Origin: Ailurus styani | Taxonomy: Eukaryota; Chordata; Mammalia; Carnivora; Ailuridae | DNA: 64,000 bases | Reading direction: 5' to 3' | NCBI GenBank assembly: GCA_002007465.1 | Contig: LNAC01000110.1 | Location: forward strand, 1,173,106 to 1,237,105 | In this document: one piece after another, positions 12,485-24,146 of the stretch | Position numbering within the stretch: the first letter of the stretch is position 1 | How the letters are laid out: the number at the start of each line of letters is the position of its first letter | Notes under the pieces: model-generated | What the model was told of the DNA's origin: nothing | The model's input: only the letters and a program-made list of their open reading frames with translations | Databases searched by the model: none | Program-made: the position numbers and the translations under genes

Positions 12485-12975
12485 TCATTCATTCAATGAG
12501 GCATTTATTGAACTTACTTTATATCAAGAACTGTATGAGACTAAAGCCAAGTCTCAGAACTGGGGAACTCAACTAATGGAGTAGAAGTGAGCCTAAAGGA
12601 AAGATCCATAGAATATGCACTATGGGGAGGGATAGTTTCTGCCTGAGGAGTCAAGAGAGGCTTGTCAATTGAGGGAGAAGTACTCCAGGTTTTGAAAGGC
12701 AAGAGGTGGGTGAAGCAAAGGAAGGGTCCACCTTGGGAAGAGATGGAGGCCAGAACCTAGGGAAATCTTTAGTGAATCCTAGATCCTCAAATCAGTGCCA
12801 TTGTTGAGTGTCAATTGTCAGTAGAAGCATGGGACAAGGTCAGGAGTTGAAACTGTCAAAGGAAAAGTAGTAGCCATCTGGTCAAGGTCCTTGCCTGACC
12901 TCTACTCTCTTACTCTTGATGAGCAGCCACTGAGAGATTTAAGTAAGAGACTTACATCTTTGAACCTGTAGTCAA
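12485..12975. repeat. L2-like ancient LINE relic
   Basis: Begins with cattcattcaatgaggcatt and tattgaacttactttat, then continues with the mRNA-like purine-rich text typical of this relic (ggagaagtactccagg, gggaagagatggaggcc, agccactgagagatttaag). Confidence 0.5.
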
Positions 12976-13429
12976 CACAACCAACTGTGGAGTCAGTCTG
13001 ATTACTTCCTTTATGATTCACTGATTTCATTTGGTAATTATGCATTTCAGAAGAAAATTAGTATACCTTGAAAAGGTAAGTATAGTAAGTTAGAGAACAC
13101 TAAAATAAACTTTAAAGATATGGTAAAAGAAATTTAAAGGCAGGAAAATAAGATGGGGCAAATGCAGAAGTTTGATTCACACAGTTCATGTCCTAACATC
13201 TTACCTAAACCCTTGTTAGAGGTGAGGCACAAAGAACTTGACTCTCAACTTTCTGGTAGTCAAAATAACCATTTATAGAGACAGGATCCATGGAGTAAAA
13301 GCAAGCCCGGTGCTTAGTGGAGGTACCAATATTTGTGGGACAGATGGCATACTCTCTGATAAAATAATAAATTTCCTCAATAATAATCTGACAGCAAATA
13401 ATAGCTTTATAGGACAATTCCCCCCCCCC

Positions 13430-13611
13430 TTTTTTTAAGATTTTAGTTATTTGAGAGAGAAAGCACGGACANAGCACAGACGGGGGAGGGGCAGAGGGAC
13501 AAGCAGACTCCCTGCTGAGGGCAGAACCCAATACAGGCCCAATCTCAGGACTCCAAAATCATGACCAGAGCTGAAGCCAGAAGCCTAACTGACTGAGCCA
13601 CCCAGGTGCCC
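13430..13611 (-). repeat. CAN SINE (tRNA-derived), antisense
   Basis: Starts with a T-tract and ttaagattttagttatttgag, and ends with the reversed tRNA-like head ctgactgagccacccaggtg. It contains a single undetermined base at 13472. The copy is diverged. Confidence 0.9.
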
Positions 13612-14004
13612 TTAAGAGAGCTTTCTTATAAAGTCTTCCCAAACTAAGTCATTAGCATCATGCCAAACCACTTCTCCCACATTCAATAAAAACAGTTTTC
13701 AGGCAACCTGATGCAGTCTAGGAATTGGCTGTCTGCTGACCTCACTTAATTGAGGAAGGATTTTAGGGTGTCTCTCTAAAAGAAAACATAGGCTTTATCT
13801 CAGGTACTCCTCTGTGATATGCTTTCTCTCGTCCAGGCTTTTTAAAGCTAAGTATTGAGTGACACTCCTGGTTAGACCCTAGAGTGCACCCAGAGCTCTC
13901 TGGTAGAAATGGCCAACTAGCCTGGGGCTAGAGCTGATACACTCTCTTGGAAATTGTAGGGCTTGAAATGATACTTCTTGAATTCAGCCTCCATTCATTC
14001 ACTG

Positions 14005-14235
14005 ACCCACTGTCTGACTGACTGACTGGGTCATTTGACACCAACTTATTGAGAACCAACTGTGGGGCAGACACCAGGAATTAGATGCAGGCTCTACTTT
14101 CAAGAAACGTATAATGCAGAGAAACAGAAAAATTACAAGGAGATAGTTCTACCAAAGGCTTAAAAAGACATTCATCAGGGAAAGAAATGAGCTGAGAAAG
14201 TGCTGACAGAACACAACAAGATTCTCTTCAGAAAG
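14005..14235. repeat. L2-like relic
   Basis: Text aacttattgagaaccaactg, ggcagacaccaggaatta and ctttcaagaaacgtataatg fits the ancient L2-type repeat. Confidence 0.4.
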
Positions 14236-14374
14236 TAAGTTTGTCTTTAACTTCCTAGTACCCCCTATCAAATAAACTGGCAGCTAAAATGAGGTACTTT
14301 ATTGTATAAGGCTATTAACCACAGTCCCATAAAAATGGTGAAACAGTTCATTTTGGAATAACTCTGTAGATTTT

Positions 14375-14525
14375 TTGAACCTTTGCATTTGTTGGGCACT
14401 CTGCTAACTATTTCATACATATTACCCTACTTCACTTCTAAAACTCCCTGTAAGGCTAAGTAATATTATACTCTCTCCACAGATAAGAGGAACAGAACTT
14501 TAGGAACCTTTGTCAGGTCCTTCAA
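14375..14525 (-). repeat. MIR SINE relic
   Basis: Reverse MIR-like text: ttgttgggcactctgctaac, catattaccctacttc, cacagataagaggaacag, aacctttgtcaggtcc. Confidence 0.55.
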
Positions 14526-14737
14526 GCCTGGGGACAAGTTCTCGGTTATTACCCTCTCTCTGGCAAGAATCAGATAGTGGGACCTTTTAAAACACCTTCA
14601 TGAACTTTATCAATACCTTATCTTTCTTTGTAATGGAAAGGTATCATTCTCACTCATCTTAAATTGATTTGAATTCTTAAGAAAAAAATAATGAAAATAT
14701 GATGTATACTAGATTATGTTAACAATAGTATAGTTTG

Positions 14738-14917
14738 TGGGCTCCTGGGTGGCTCAGTTGTTAAGCATCTGCCTTCCGCTCAGGTCATAATCCCAGAGTC
14801 CTGGGATCGAGTCCCACATCAGGCTCCCTGCTCTGTGGGAAGCCTGCTTCTCCCTCTCCCACTTCCCCTGCTTGTGTTCCCTCTCTCTGTCAAATAAATA
14901 AAATCTTAAAAAAATAT
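14738..14917 (+). repeat. CAN SINE, sense, with target-site duplication
   Basis: Head ggctcctgggtggctcag, internal tcgagtcccacatcaggc, tail caaataaataaaatctt plus A-run. Flanked by aatagtatagtttg (14724-14737) and aatagtacagtttg (14918-14931), one mismatch. Confidence 0.95.
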
Positions 14918-14999
14918 AATAGTACAGTTTGAGTTCTGTGTGAGCATTAATGGCTAGATTAATGCAGCTCAGAATCAAAAGGGAGAAAATGCTTTGTAT

Positions 15000-16210
15000 A
15001 ATCCTACATTATTCCCATCTGGTTTTTTGACAAATAGATGGAGATTATAACAATGACCTATATTGGAATGTTTGGGCTTCTAAAATTTGTGTATTCCTTT
15101 GATCAAATGTTGGTGTGAGACTCTGAGTCCTACTCAGTGGCTAGACAAAGATCCAGCAGATGTGATGGTTCTAAAAAGCTGGGGTGGCAGGAATTGTCTT
15201 TGGGTTCTTATTCAGCTTAAACTTAGTCATCATCTACAGAACATGAAGAAATAGCACTCAGATCTGTTCGAGGGGAAAATGAGCCTCCTGGACGTCAGCC
15301 AGAATCTAGGCTTGGAAGATGTGACCAGACTCATGCCTTAGGTCTTTGTACCTCCATCTGCCCTCACTAGGAGATCCAGCAGCTAAGATTAGTGGTTCCC
15401 ACAGTAATTTATTGTGCCTTGGATTTCTAGGCAAAAGAAACAGAAAGATAAGTTTAATAAGATCCTGATGGAGTTCCAAAGTTTTATTTTGAATATCACC
15501 TCATCAGTATGCTAGAAATTAGCTACTTAGCCACATCTTACTGGGCCAGGTCTGTTTGATGGCTCAAAGTTCAGAGAGCACTGGTTCTAAATTCTGAGTA
15601 TCCTGCTGGTGTGAAGTGAGAACTCAGACCCTTTCTCCTTCCAAGCCTACAGAGAAGATTTTTATCAACATTCATCAGTGGGATTTGAAAGCCTCTGTTA
15701 CTCTTCTCTGATTTTTAACCTCCCTCCAGCTCAAGCATGTAGGAGATGAACCATGGAATAACCACATATGGGATTCAAATGAGGGACCACACAGTCATCC
15801 AGTCCAGACAAACTAACCAAAGAAGGTGGGATGCAGAGAGGGTTGACTATAATATAATCAATGAATGTGATAAAAATATTCCTGAGATTTATCCCACACG
15901 AAGCCATGTTGTGTTCATAAAAACTCACTGTGGAATTTTCCATTTTGATTAACATGTCTGGCTCTGAAAGAATGGCCCATAGCGCAGGAATTTCCCCATT
16001 TCTCATTGGCTTCAGGGTAGGGCACCATGAGCTTGGATGACCAAAGCCTCTCAGGGTAATTAACAGCCACGAGGTCTATAGAATACAGTATAGCTAAAAG
16101 ATCATAAAAATGAATTTATTGACACACTGGCTTATGCATGTTGGCATATATATTCACTAAAAATTCTGAATTAAGTGTGAAATTTTAAAAAGTGAAAACA
16201 AACTTATACA
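15000..16210. other. No recognisable feature
   Basis: No exon or assignable repeat. Short open stretches on both strands at 15731-16006 overlap each other and have no gene-like context. Confidence 0.45.
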
Positions 16211-16214
16211 ACAG

Positions 16215-16405
16215 GGATCCTGGAGTAATTATACCTACACTGGAGTCTTTGCTTTGCCACCTACTAGCAGTTTGCTGTAAGAAGGCTTCTTACTATCTCT
16301 GACTCTCACTTTCTTCATCTGATGGAGGAGTAGTAATACCTGCCTCACAGGATTGTTGTGGAAAACAAATGACATAATGCAGGTGGGAGCATTTAGGAAA
16401 CTGTA
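16215..16405 (+). repeat. MIR SINE relic
   Basis: tttgccacctactagcag, gactctcactttcttcatctg, agtaatacctgcctcacagg and attgttgtggaaaac follow the MIR consensus in sense. Confidence 0.75.
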
Positions 16406-16406
16406 N

Positions 16407-16435
<29 letters not shown>
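16407..16435. repeat. Poly(T) run preceded by an N
   Basis: About 29 T directly after an undetermined base at 16406; no SINE body is attached. Confidence 0.9.
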
Positions 16436-16440
<5 letters not shown>

Positions 16441-16480
16441 TTGAAGTGATACTTTTAGAGTACAAAGAAGTATGGGATTT

Positions 16481-16905
16481 GGATGGGAAGAGGAGGGAGA
16501 TTGTTCCCATTTGGCTCATCAGTTGAACAAACATGTCCAGCGTGCCACAGTCCCAGCTTTCTGTGCTAAGAATCAGGCCTGGAGATGTTTCCCAGAGACA
16601 GGAGCATGAGGACAGAGAGACTGGCCCCCAACAGCAAGATGCTGCTCTGCAATCGTGATTCTAGTAAAAATAAAGGGTCCAGGTTGAAAGTGNGGATGGG
16701 AAGAGGAGGGAGATTGTTCCCATTTGGCTCATCAGTTGAACAAACATGTCCAGCGTGCCACAGTCCCAGCTTTCTGTGCTAAGAATCAGGCCTGGAGATG
16801 TTTCCCAGAGACAGGAGCATGAGGACAGAGAGACTGGCCCCCAACAGCAAGATGCTGCTCTGCGATCGTGATTCTAGTAAAAATAAAGGGTCCAGGTTGA
16901 AAGTG
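16481..16905. repeat. 212-bp tandem duplication with an N at the junction
   Basis: 16481-16692 and 16694-16905 are the same 212 bases with one substitution (A at 16651 against G at 16864). The only base between them, 16693, is N. Each copy contains the same short open stretch, so apparent duplicate ORFs here are not genes. Confidence 0.97.
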
Positions 16906-16929
16906 ATAGGGGTTTTAGTGCAACACAAT

Positions 16930-17120
16930 TTTCAGATACTAGCCATCATCACAGTCACCTGGAGGATTTTAAAAGCACATATTGCTGGGTTTCCCTCCTG
17001 GTGTTTCAGATTTGAGAGGTATGAGATAAGGCCTCAGGCTCTGCATTTCAAACACGTCCCAGTGACTCCGATGCTTCTAGTCCAGGGGCCACTCTTTGAG
17101 AACGACTTGGACAGCATAAG
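16930..17120 (+). mobile_element. MER5A-type hAT-Charlie DNA transposon relic
   Basis: cacagtcacctggaggattt, aaaagcacatattgctggg, ctgcatttcaaacacgtccc, gtgactccgatgcttct and ggccactctttgagaacgac match the MER5A consensus layout. Confidence 0.75.
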
Positions 17121-17124
17121 AATT

Positions 17125-18975
17125 GCAACTTCTCACCTCTAAAAACCTAGTCTGATTCTGAGTAGTTGAAAGAAAAAGGGGATTTCTTCAAACTGTGAGG
17201 ATTGTTGGATGGTTCCTAAAATGGACAGAAATCAGATTCAGAAATAGACAAGAACTAGAGCAGTCCTGGTCCCAGCAGCACAAACCCCTTCATCATGCTG
17301 CCTGGACAGGAGCATCACAGAGATATCACTTGCAAGTGTTCTTCCTCTCTTGCTTCACCTGAATTAATATTCAGAATCTAATTGGCTTAGAGAAGATTCC
17401 CACTCCTCAGCTACTATGTGATAGGGTACTTTGAATTACAGACCCTCCAAGACTGTGCATAATGGAAGAGACATAACTGAAAAGGATATCAGAGTATGAT
17501 TGCCAAAGATGTTAATGGGTGCTTATGTAGCCAAGAAACAACAATAACAACAAAAAAAATCCATGTCTTCTATCATACTAGGAAAAGACCAGTTAACAGA
17601 GGGCCTGGAATCCTAAGGGAGAGGCGCTTGCTCTTGATCTAAACTGAGGGCTCCCGTCGATTCTTAGAAGACAGCTGATAGCTTCTTTGGAGGAGGAAAG
17701 GAAACAGTGAAATCAACTCTTCAAGAAAATTCTGTCTTGGGTACCCACGGTGGGCCCTCCCATGCGCTGTTTTCCTGATTCCAAGCTTCAAGACTATTGC
17801 TTCCAGGGTTAAGTATGTCCTCAGGAACTCTAAGTCAGGAACTTCTGATTTCAAAGAAATACTCACCTATCCTACAGCTTGAAGTATGCTATACAATTCA
17901 TTGGAAGGGGTTCCTTTTTCTGGGTATTCTTAACTTTTTTACTTATTAGAAATATTTCGAGCATACAAGACACTATAGAGAATAACATAGCACTTGAGTA
18001 TCTACCTCCCAGTTACCCAGATTTCTCTTTTTGAAATAATGCCATTGACTATTATAAAACTGTTGACCATGGTCAGGTCTGGGGGTAGCTAGATCAAGAG
18101 ATGGGCTGGCCATTGAGATGGAAGTGAGGCAAGGAGGCAAAACTCTGGGTTACTGCAAGTAATCAGATCATCAACAACAGAGTGGATAAACAGGGCTAAG
18201 TACTTATATGCCCAAATCCTAAAAATAGTGAAGCAATGGATTCAATAATTTGGAAGGCATTAATTTTAAAAGGATATTTTTCCTTAAGGTACCTAGTCCT
18301 GACTCAAATTGCCCTGACATGAACAATTACCTTTGAGCGATTATAAACATTTGCTTAAAATATTTGTTTAATCCTGTGTAGATCTCTAAGTAGATAAGTA
18401 ATCATGTGGGAAGGATCGATAAAAATGCCTCGGGCAGGTTAGCCCTTGTGGGTGACTGGAGTGGGTATCCGTGTGTGCACTTATGATCCGTTGTAATCTT
18501 TGAAAAGTATAATCTGTGACTACATAAAGTTAATGAGATGAGATTTTAAGCTTCCAAATAATAGTAGTGACAACTCAAACTGAAATTTTTAGGCTCCTGT
18601 CATCTTCTCTCCATTTTATAGCTATCAATTTAATTATACAAAAATATAATTCAACTATTGGGTTTCAGGCAAGTGAACTCTGAATAAAAGGAAGCCACAA
18701 GGTTGTTAATTTTCATGTTAAGACCATAATTTCCTTTGGATATTCTTCTTTCTTCTTTTGAAATAGGGGTTTTTCAGAACCGTATTTTCTTTTGCGGCTA
18801 CTTTTTCCTTCTATTTCCGTTCTAAGAGATCATTACCTTTTGTCCTTTCCATGTTATACCTTGAAAGTATCGTATTCAGATCATGGTAACACTTTATGTA
18901 ACTGTGTTTTGAAGAAATGAAATTTAAAGTAGGTTGCTATAAATACCAGGATAACTTTTATTTTTAATTTAGCCA
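17125..18975. other. No recognisable gene
   Basis: Unassigned AT-rich DNA. 17935-18065 vaguely resembles an old antisense LINE 3' end, but not enough to call. Confidence 0.4.
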
Positions 18976-19474
18976 TTTTAATAATTCATTTCAATGAAAT
19001 CTGAACAAGGCATTGAGATATACCCTGTGAGAGGCATAAAGATAAACAGAGTTGCTCCCTGTTCTCCATGAGCTCACAGTCTTGGGGAAGAGCTAGTTCA
19101 CATCACATAATTCTCTTGTGGGTCATAGTGTGACAAGCGACAAAAGACAGGTGTAGAGATGTGCTGTGAAAGTACCAAAGAAAGAGTTTTCTTCTGGTTG
19201 GATGGTCAGGAGAAACTTCCTGGAAGGAACAATTTTGATGAAGAATGGGAAGAATCTGGCATTCTTCATCAGAATTGTTGGTGGGAACTCATATTCCAGG
19301 TTGAAAGAAACCATGAGTATAACCCCCAGGTCAGGAATGCCTGGCATTCTTGGGAGGCACAGATGTGTGATACAGAGGAGTCAGGAAAAGGGGTCAGAGC
19401 CTCATTTTCAGTGTGATGAATGCCATGGTCGGGCGGTTGGACTTCATTCTGGAGTAATGGGCAACCATTGTCTT

Positions 19475-19677
19475 TTTTTTTTTTTTTAAGATTTTATTTA
19501 TTTATTTGACACACAAAGAGAGAGATTACAAGTAGGCAGAGAGGCAGGCAGAGAGAGAGGAGGAAGCAGTCTCCCTGCGGAGCAGAGAGCCCGATGCGGG
19601 CCTCCATCCCAGGATCCTGAGATCATGACCTGAGCCGAAGGCAGAGGCCTTAACCCACGGAGCCACCCAGGCGCCCG
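19475..19677 (-). repeat. CAN SINE, antisense, with perfect target-site duplication
   Basis: T-run and aagattttatttatttattt at the left, reversed head ggagccacccaggcgccc at the right. Flanked by the perfect 14-bp repeat gcaaccattgtctt (19461-19474 and 19678-19691). A young-looking copy. Confidence 0.97.
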
Positions 19678-20384
19678 GCAACCATTGTCTTACTCTAGGC
19701 TTTGAAACGGGGGAAATGACATGCTCAGAGTAAAATTCATTTCAGTTTAGCAAATATATTGAGTGGCTGTAATGTGTCTATCCCTGTACTTGGAGTGATA
19801 GATACAGAGACACATTCTTGATGTTGCCCTCAACGACCTTTGAGTCTAGTAGGGGATGGATATATGAACAGATAGTATCAATAAAGAGCAGTATGTTGAG
19901 CTAAAATAGATGTACATACAGGAGGTTATGGGAGTCCAGAGAAAGTAATCTGGGTGCTAAGGAAGAGGTTGATCCCTGATACAAGTCTTGTAAGAAGAGT
20001 AAGAATTATTTGGATAAAGAGTAGAGGGAAGGATAGTCCAGACCAAGAGAAAACGGAGAGCAAACTCACAGGGCATCAACCAGCATGGGATGTATAAAGA
20101 AAGACAGCAGTGCCATTTTATTGGCTTATTCAGTGGGAGGCAGGGAGGACGTAGGGAAAGAGGAGGGAGCTCAGGGGGTAGGAATGGTCCTTCGGAAACC
20201 TCTTTCAGGGCAGAGGCAGGGAAGCCAGAAGACTACGACAGGATCACATCCTACAGTAGTGTGACATTTAGGAGGCATGGCCCAAACAGGAATTCCAAAC
20301 TGTACACATGACTCCTAAACATTTAGGGGGATTCAAGTATTTACTGCCCAACAATTCCTATTAATATTCTGTTATTTCCTTTTT

Positions 20385-20585
20385 TTAAGTTTTTTTTTCT
20401 TTTTCTCATTTTATTATTAACATATAAGGTATTGTTTCAGGGGTACAGGTCTGTGAATCATCAGTCTTACACAATTCACAGCGCTCACCATAGCACATAC
20501 CCTCCCACTGTCCATCACCCCCCCACCCCATCCCTGCCCCTCCACCCCCAGCAACCCTCAGTTTGTTCCCTGAGATTAACACTTA
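20385..20585 (-). mobile_element. L1 3'-UTR fragment, antisense
   Basis: ttattattaacatataaggt, ttcaggggtacaggtctgtg, acacaattcacagcgctcac, catagcacataccctccc and gcaaccctcagtttgttccc are the reverse of a carnivore L1 3' end. It is inserted in the L2-like block. Confidence 0.85.
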
Positions 20586-21254
20586 TTTCTTAATATTAAG
20601 CATCTCTAGAACTCCCAGGAGCCTACCAGTGTCCTATCCCAGAAGGACCCTCACCCCATCTACAGAGATCTGTTCCGACCACTTTGGTCCTTCAATCCCG
20701 GTTCTCTTTTCTGCTGCTCCAGTATGTTTCATCCTCCCTTTGAATGTTACTCTTTGTCTCTGTTTGGTTTTCTGCCCCCACCCTGCATCTTCATACATGA
20801 GTTTTACCCTTTCTGTTCTCTGCAAACAGGACTTGACGGTGTGAGAGCAAGAGGGCTACATTGTGATTTGGGCTGGGGGCACAGTGGGAGCTCCTGAACT
20901 TGAATATTTTAATATCTGGGGGCCAGTAGCAATAAGATGAAAGATGGTCAGAAAGAGTTAGAGATATGGCAGTATGATGGAATAGAAGACACAGACGTGA
21001 GATAACTTTCAGAAACATACTTATAGCCTGACAACTAACTAAATGTGGGATAGAGGCAGAGAGAGGTAGGATTTTAATAGTGCTTGGTAGTTTGGATGTA
21101 GCATAAATAACAGCAGTGTGATACTATTCACTATCATGGGGATCCAAAAAGAGGGACATTTAAGAGATAGGGTTAGAAGATGATAAACTTGACTTTGTGT
21201 ATGCTGAGCCTAAGGTGTCAGCAAGATATTCAAGGCATATTTAGCAAACATAAT

Positions 21255-23110
21255 GCTTTAATTTGATGCAATATGCTAGCAGTCTCTAAATCTTTATGCC
21301 CTCATGGTCAAACACCCTTGGAAAACAACATACTATGATCCTTTCTTGGAGATTAATTATACACTTATAAATCCTGCAGTAACTAAACCCATCTAACTTA
21401 ACTTCATTTCCAACACCCCTCCCATTTTTCTTTTTTTTTTTCCAGAATACTTACTAACATCATTTGGAGGGTTATTTTCAATGAACCATGTTTTAAGAAA
21501 TTATCATTACAGTCCTAAGGAGCTGCAATTAAGGGATGATTAAGATTGAAAGAATTTGATGGGAGTGGAGGGGGTTGTTTATTTGCATGGAAGTGAGAGT
21601 TGCAGCAGCATGTACTGAAGAATCACTCAGAGTGAGTAGAGAAAGAAGTTTGCAGAAAGAACCTCTGTCAACACCATTTGATACCTGAAATGGCATGTAG
21701 AGAATACAGTTTGGAGAGGCAGCAAATTGTGGTAGCAAAAGCATGGTAGAATTGACATGTGTGACAAGTGATCTAATCTCTAATATTGTTTTCCTACCTG
21801 AAGTATGATGCCCACCTTGTTGGGTTGTATTGATATTTAAAGTAGAAAATATATGAAGCACCTACACATAATAGACACATAATCTACTCTCAATAAACAC
21901 TATTATTAATATTTTCATTTAAATCTTCTTGATGAGTTGAAGCAAAGCTTTTGTGATCACACTGCTCTATTAAAATCTGAACTTTGAGCAATTACATAGC
22001 AGAAATCTCCATTGTGGATATCAATACTCTAGTATAAGAAAGCAATCCCAGTTCAGACAAGCCTGGGCCAGGACCAGCATGGTACAGGAATAGACTCCAC
22101 ACAAGGTAGGCAATGGAAGAAGACACCACAGGAATTTCCTGAAGGCATCTTCAGGATGACTGTGGGGGTTTTTTGTTTTGTTTTTTGTTTTTAAATCTAC
22201 TTTGCATGAAGAGAGGCTGGAAGCTATTATCAGAACCTTAGTGAACAATCTGCTCTCCTTAACAAATTTCTGGGCTAAATCCACCCTGGAGGAATGGCTG
22301 TAGGTATCAATCTGGCATGAGGAGACATCCTCTGACAATAGTCATTATCTGGCACCCTCAGGGGCAGACTGGGGTGGGACCAGAGGGAGGCATCTGCAAC
22401 AGAAAACTGAACTAATGAGATATACTGCTGTCTGAATATGTCACCATGTCACAAATACAGGCCTTAATCATTTTCATCCTCAGTCAGTTGAGCATACAAG
22501 GCCAAAAGAGATTCTGAAGTCAGAGCTAAAACTCTGCTAACTGCCACAGCACGTGAGTTTTTCTCTATCCGTACCTAACCCCCCAAAATCAATTACCATG
22601 ATTTATCCAGATTAGCTTGTTTCAAATATCAAAGGGATGGTGACCAGAATTTGTTATTTTGCAGTTCTTTCTGTAGGACTTCTGGACTGCAGTCCCTCAG
22701 GTCTCAGATGATCTTTGTTGTTATTCAGGTTAGTCATTTAACATAACTGGCTAATGTTCTTGATCAGGAAGTCCTCCCCCCAGCACCCAAGGTATGGATA
22801 GAGGCAGTCGTTGATAGGAAGGTGAGCAAGTCTTCAAGGAAACTTGTAAGGTAGCAAGCAGGATTGTTCAGATCCTTGGGAAGGGACAGAGGCAGGGTGA
22901 CAACCGGTTTATGTGTGTGAAACACACAAGGATCTTGTGGCAGGAGATGCTCATTCGTTGTTCTCTGAGTGAAGATAGGCTAAAGTGTCAATGAAACACA
23001 CCTTAGAATTTCATAGGGTTTCTCTCAGGGGAGTACTTGCAGGGAAAAGAACAATTCTGTATCTTTTATGGTCGCTTGCCCAAGAATCTCAAGACTGGGG
23101 AAGAATGCAT
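21255..23110. other. No recognisable feature
   Basis: No exon with both splice borders found. Short T-runs occur near 21430 and 22170. Open stretches on the minus strand at 21529-21861 and 22021-22338 look non-coding. Confidence 0.45.
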
Positions 23111-23117
23111 ATACATA

Positions 23118-23315
23118 ATACAGTACTACTTGAAATGTGGTCCAAAACTGGCAGCATCAGCATCACCTGAATCTAGCATCATCTTAGATGATGCTAGTAC
23201 AAATTCTCAGGTCCCACCCTCGGCATGCAGAAATCAGAATCTCCAGGCAATTTGTTTCTAAAAGTTCCCTTAGTAATTCTTGAAACACTGAAGTTTAAGC
23301 GGCACTGTTTTAGGC
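23118..23315 (+). mobile_element. MER5A-type DNA transposon relic
   Basis: cttgaaatgtggtccaaaac, agcatcagcatcacctg, aaattctcaggtcccaccct, aaatcagaatctccaggc and tcttgaaacactg follow MER5A. It contains an unusual perfect palindrome at 23173-23197. Confidence 0.75.
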
Positions 23316-23662
23316 CTGTATTCGATGTGCCAGTCATTTCCACTTGTGTTCATTTACTAAACCTGCCTGGTTTCCTTGCCTTTCTATCCTTAGTTTCTTG
23401 TTCTCTTATCCTGATGGTCCCCAATTAGACCGTGTGGTTATAGATAGATAACACATCAGTTTTATAATTTTTACCATCAGTAGAAATCGGCATTCTACTT
23501 ATGGAAAGCAACTTTGTAGAGGCAGTAAAAATACTGATTCTTAGCCTTGTGATTTGGTGTGCAGCAGAAAGGCAATAGTTGCAACTTCTGAAAAATGACT
23601 GTCCATTCCCAGGATAACCATGATATTAATTAAGGGATTAAAAAAAGGAGAAAACCACTCAC

Positions 23663-23719
23663 ATGGGCTGTAAGTTGCTCTTGGGAAGCTTTCACTTCAG
23701 CTTGTAATTTCTCAATACA
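23663..23719 (-). CDS. Short internal coding exon of the same coiled-coil protein gene, third of three seen
   Basis: On the minus strand the acceptor reads ccccttttcag and the donor reads CCCAT|gtgagtgg, a strong consensus donor. The 57 bp encode 19 residues in phase 0, CIEKLQAEVKASQEQLTAH, again a clean coiled-coil heptad pattern. It joins the 132-bp exon in frame to continue the helix after the charged break. I found no convincing further exon between here and position 1, so the following exon probably lies outside the window, more than 23.6 kb downstream. A microexon that I missed is also possible. Confidence 0.78.
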
Positions 23720-24035
23720 CTGAAAAGGGGAAAAGTTTAGAAACAGAGAGTATAACTCTTCCTTTTACATATTCAAAGGATTCCAGATATAAATAGATAC
23801 TAGTTCTCAAATCCCGTGAACGGCAGCACTAACTTGCCTAGACACTTTGGAAATCGGAAATCGTCATTGAGAAATCCTTGCTCCTATCCCCACCTTCCGT
23901 CCAATCTCTTGACAAGCCCAACAACAAAGAACACAAATATGTTAAGATTTAGGAAATGAGTGAGAAAATAATGTTTGCTTGATGTACTGAAGGTAATGCT
24001 GGCCTACTTTGTATTATATATACACATATATAGAA

Positions 24036-24146
24036 TCAAATGGGTTTGTACCTCCCTTTGGAACATATGGATATGTTTCTGTGTGAAAAAAAACTATATA
24101 TATATATATATATTTATATACCAAAGGCAGATACAAACCCATTTGA
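24036..24146. repeat. Inverted repeat: 26-bp arms, 59-nt AT-rich loop
   Basis: The left arm 24036-24061 and the reverse complement of the right arm 24121-24146 agree at 24 of 26 positions. The loop contains (TA)n and an A-run. It lies in the 872-bp intron of the coiled-coil gene. It could be a MITE-like relic or a chance palindrome. Confidence 0.85.
24095..24120. repeat. (TA)n microsatellite
   Basis: Run of TA dinucleotides within the loop of the inverted repeat. Confidence 0.85.

Larger units (their letters stand above)
18980..21250. repeat. Long L2-like ancient repeat block, interrupted by a SINE and an L1 end
   Basis: The block carries caaggcattgagatatacc, catgagctcacagtcttgg, agaaacttcctggaagg, ggacttcattctggagtaatggg and gaaatgacatgctcagag. 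A second pass starts near 19740 (tagcaaatatattgagtgg, gtctagtaggggatgg). All are typical of an ancient L2-type unit. Younger insertions split it at 19475-19677 and about 20385-20580. Open stretches within it are not judged to be genes. Confidence 0.5.

Noticed and set aside
16585..17142. Two near-identical open stretches suggesting a duplicated gene
   Set aside because: They come from the 212-bp tandem duplication and run on into a MER5A relic.
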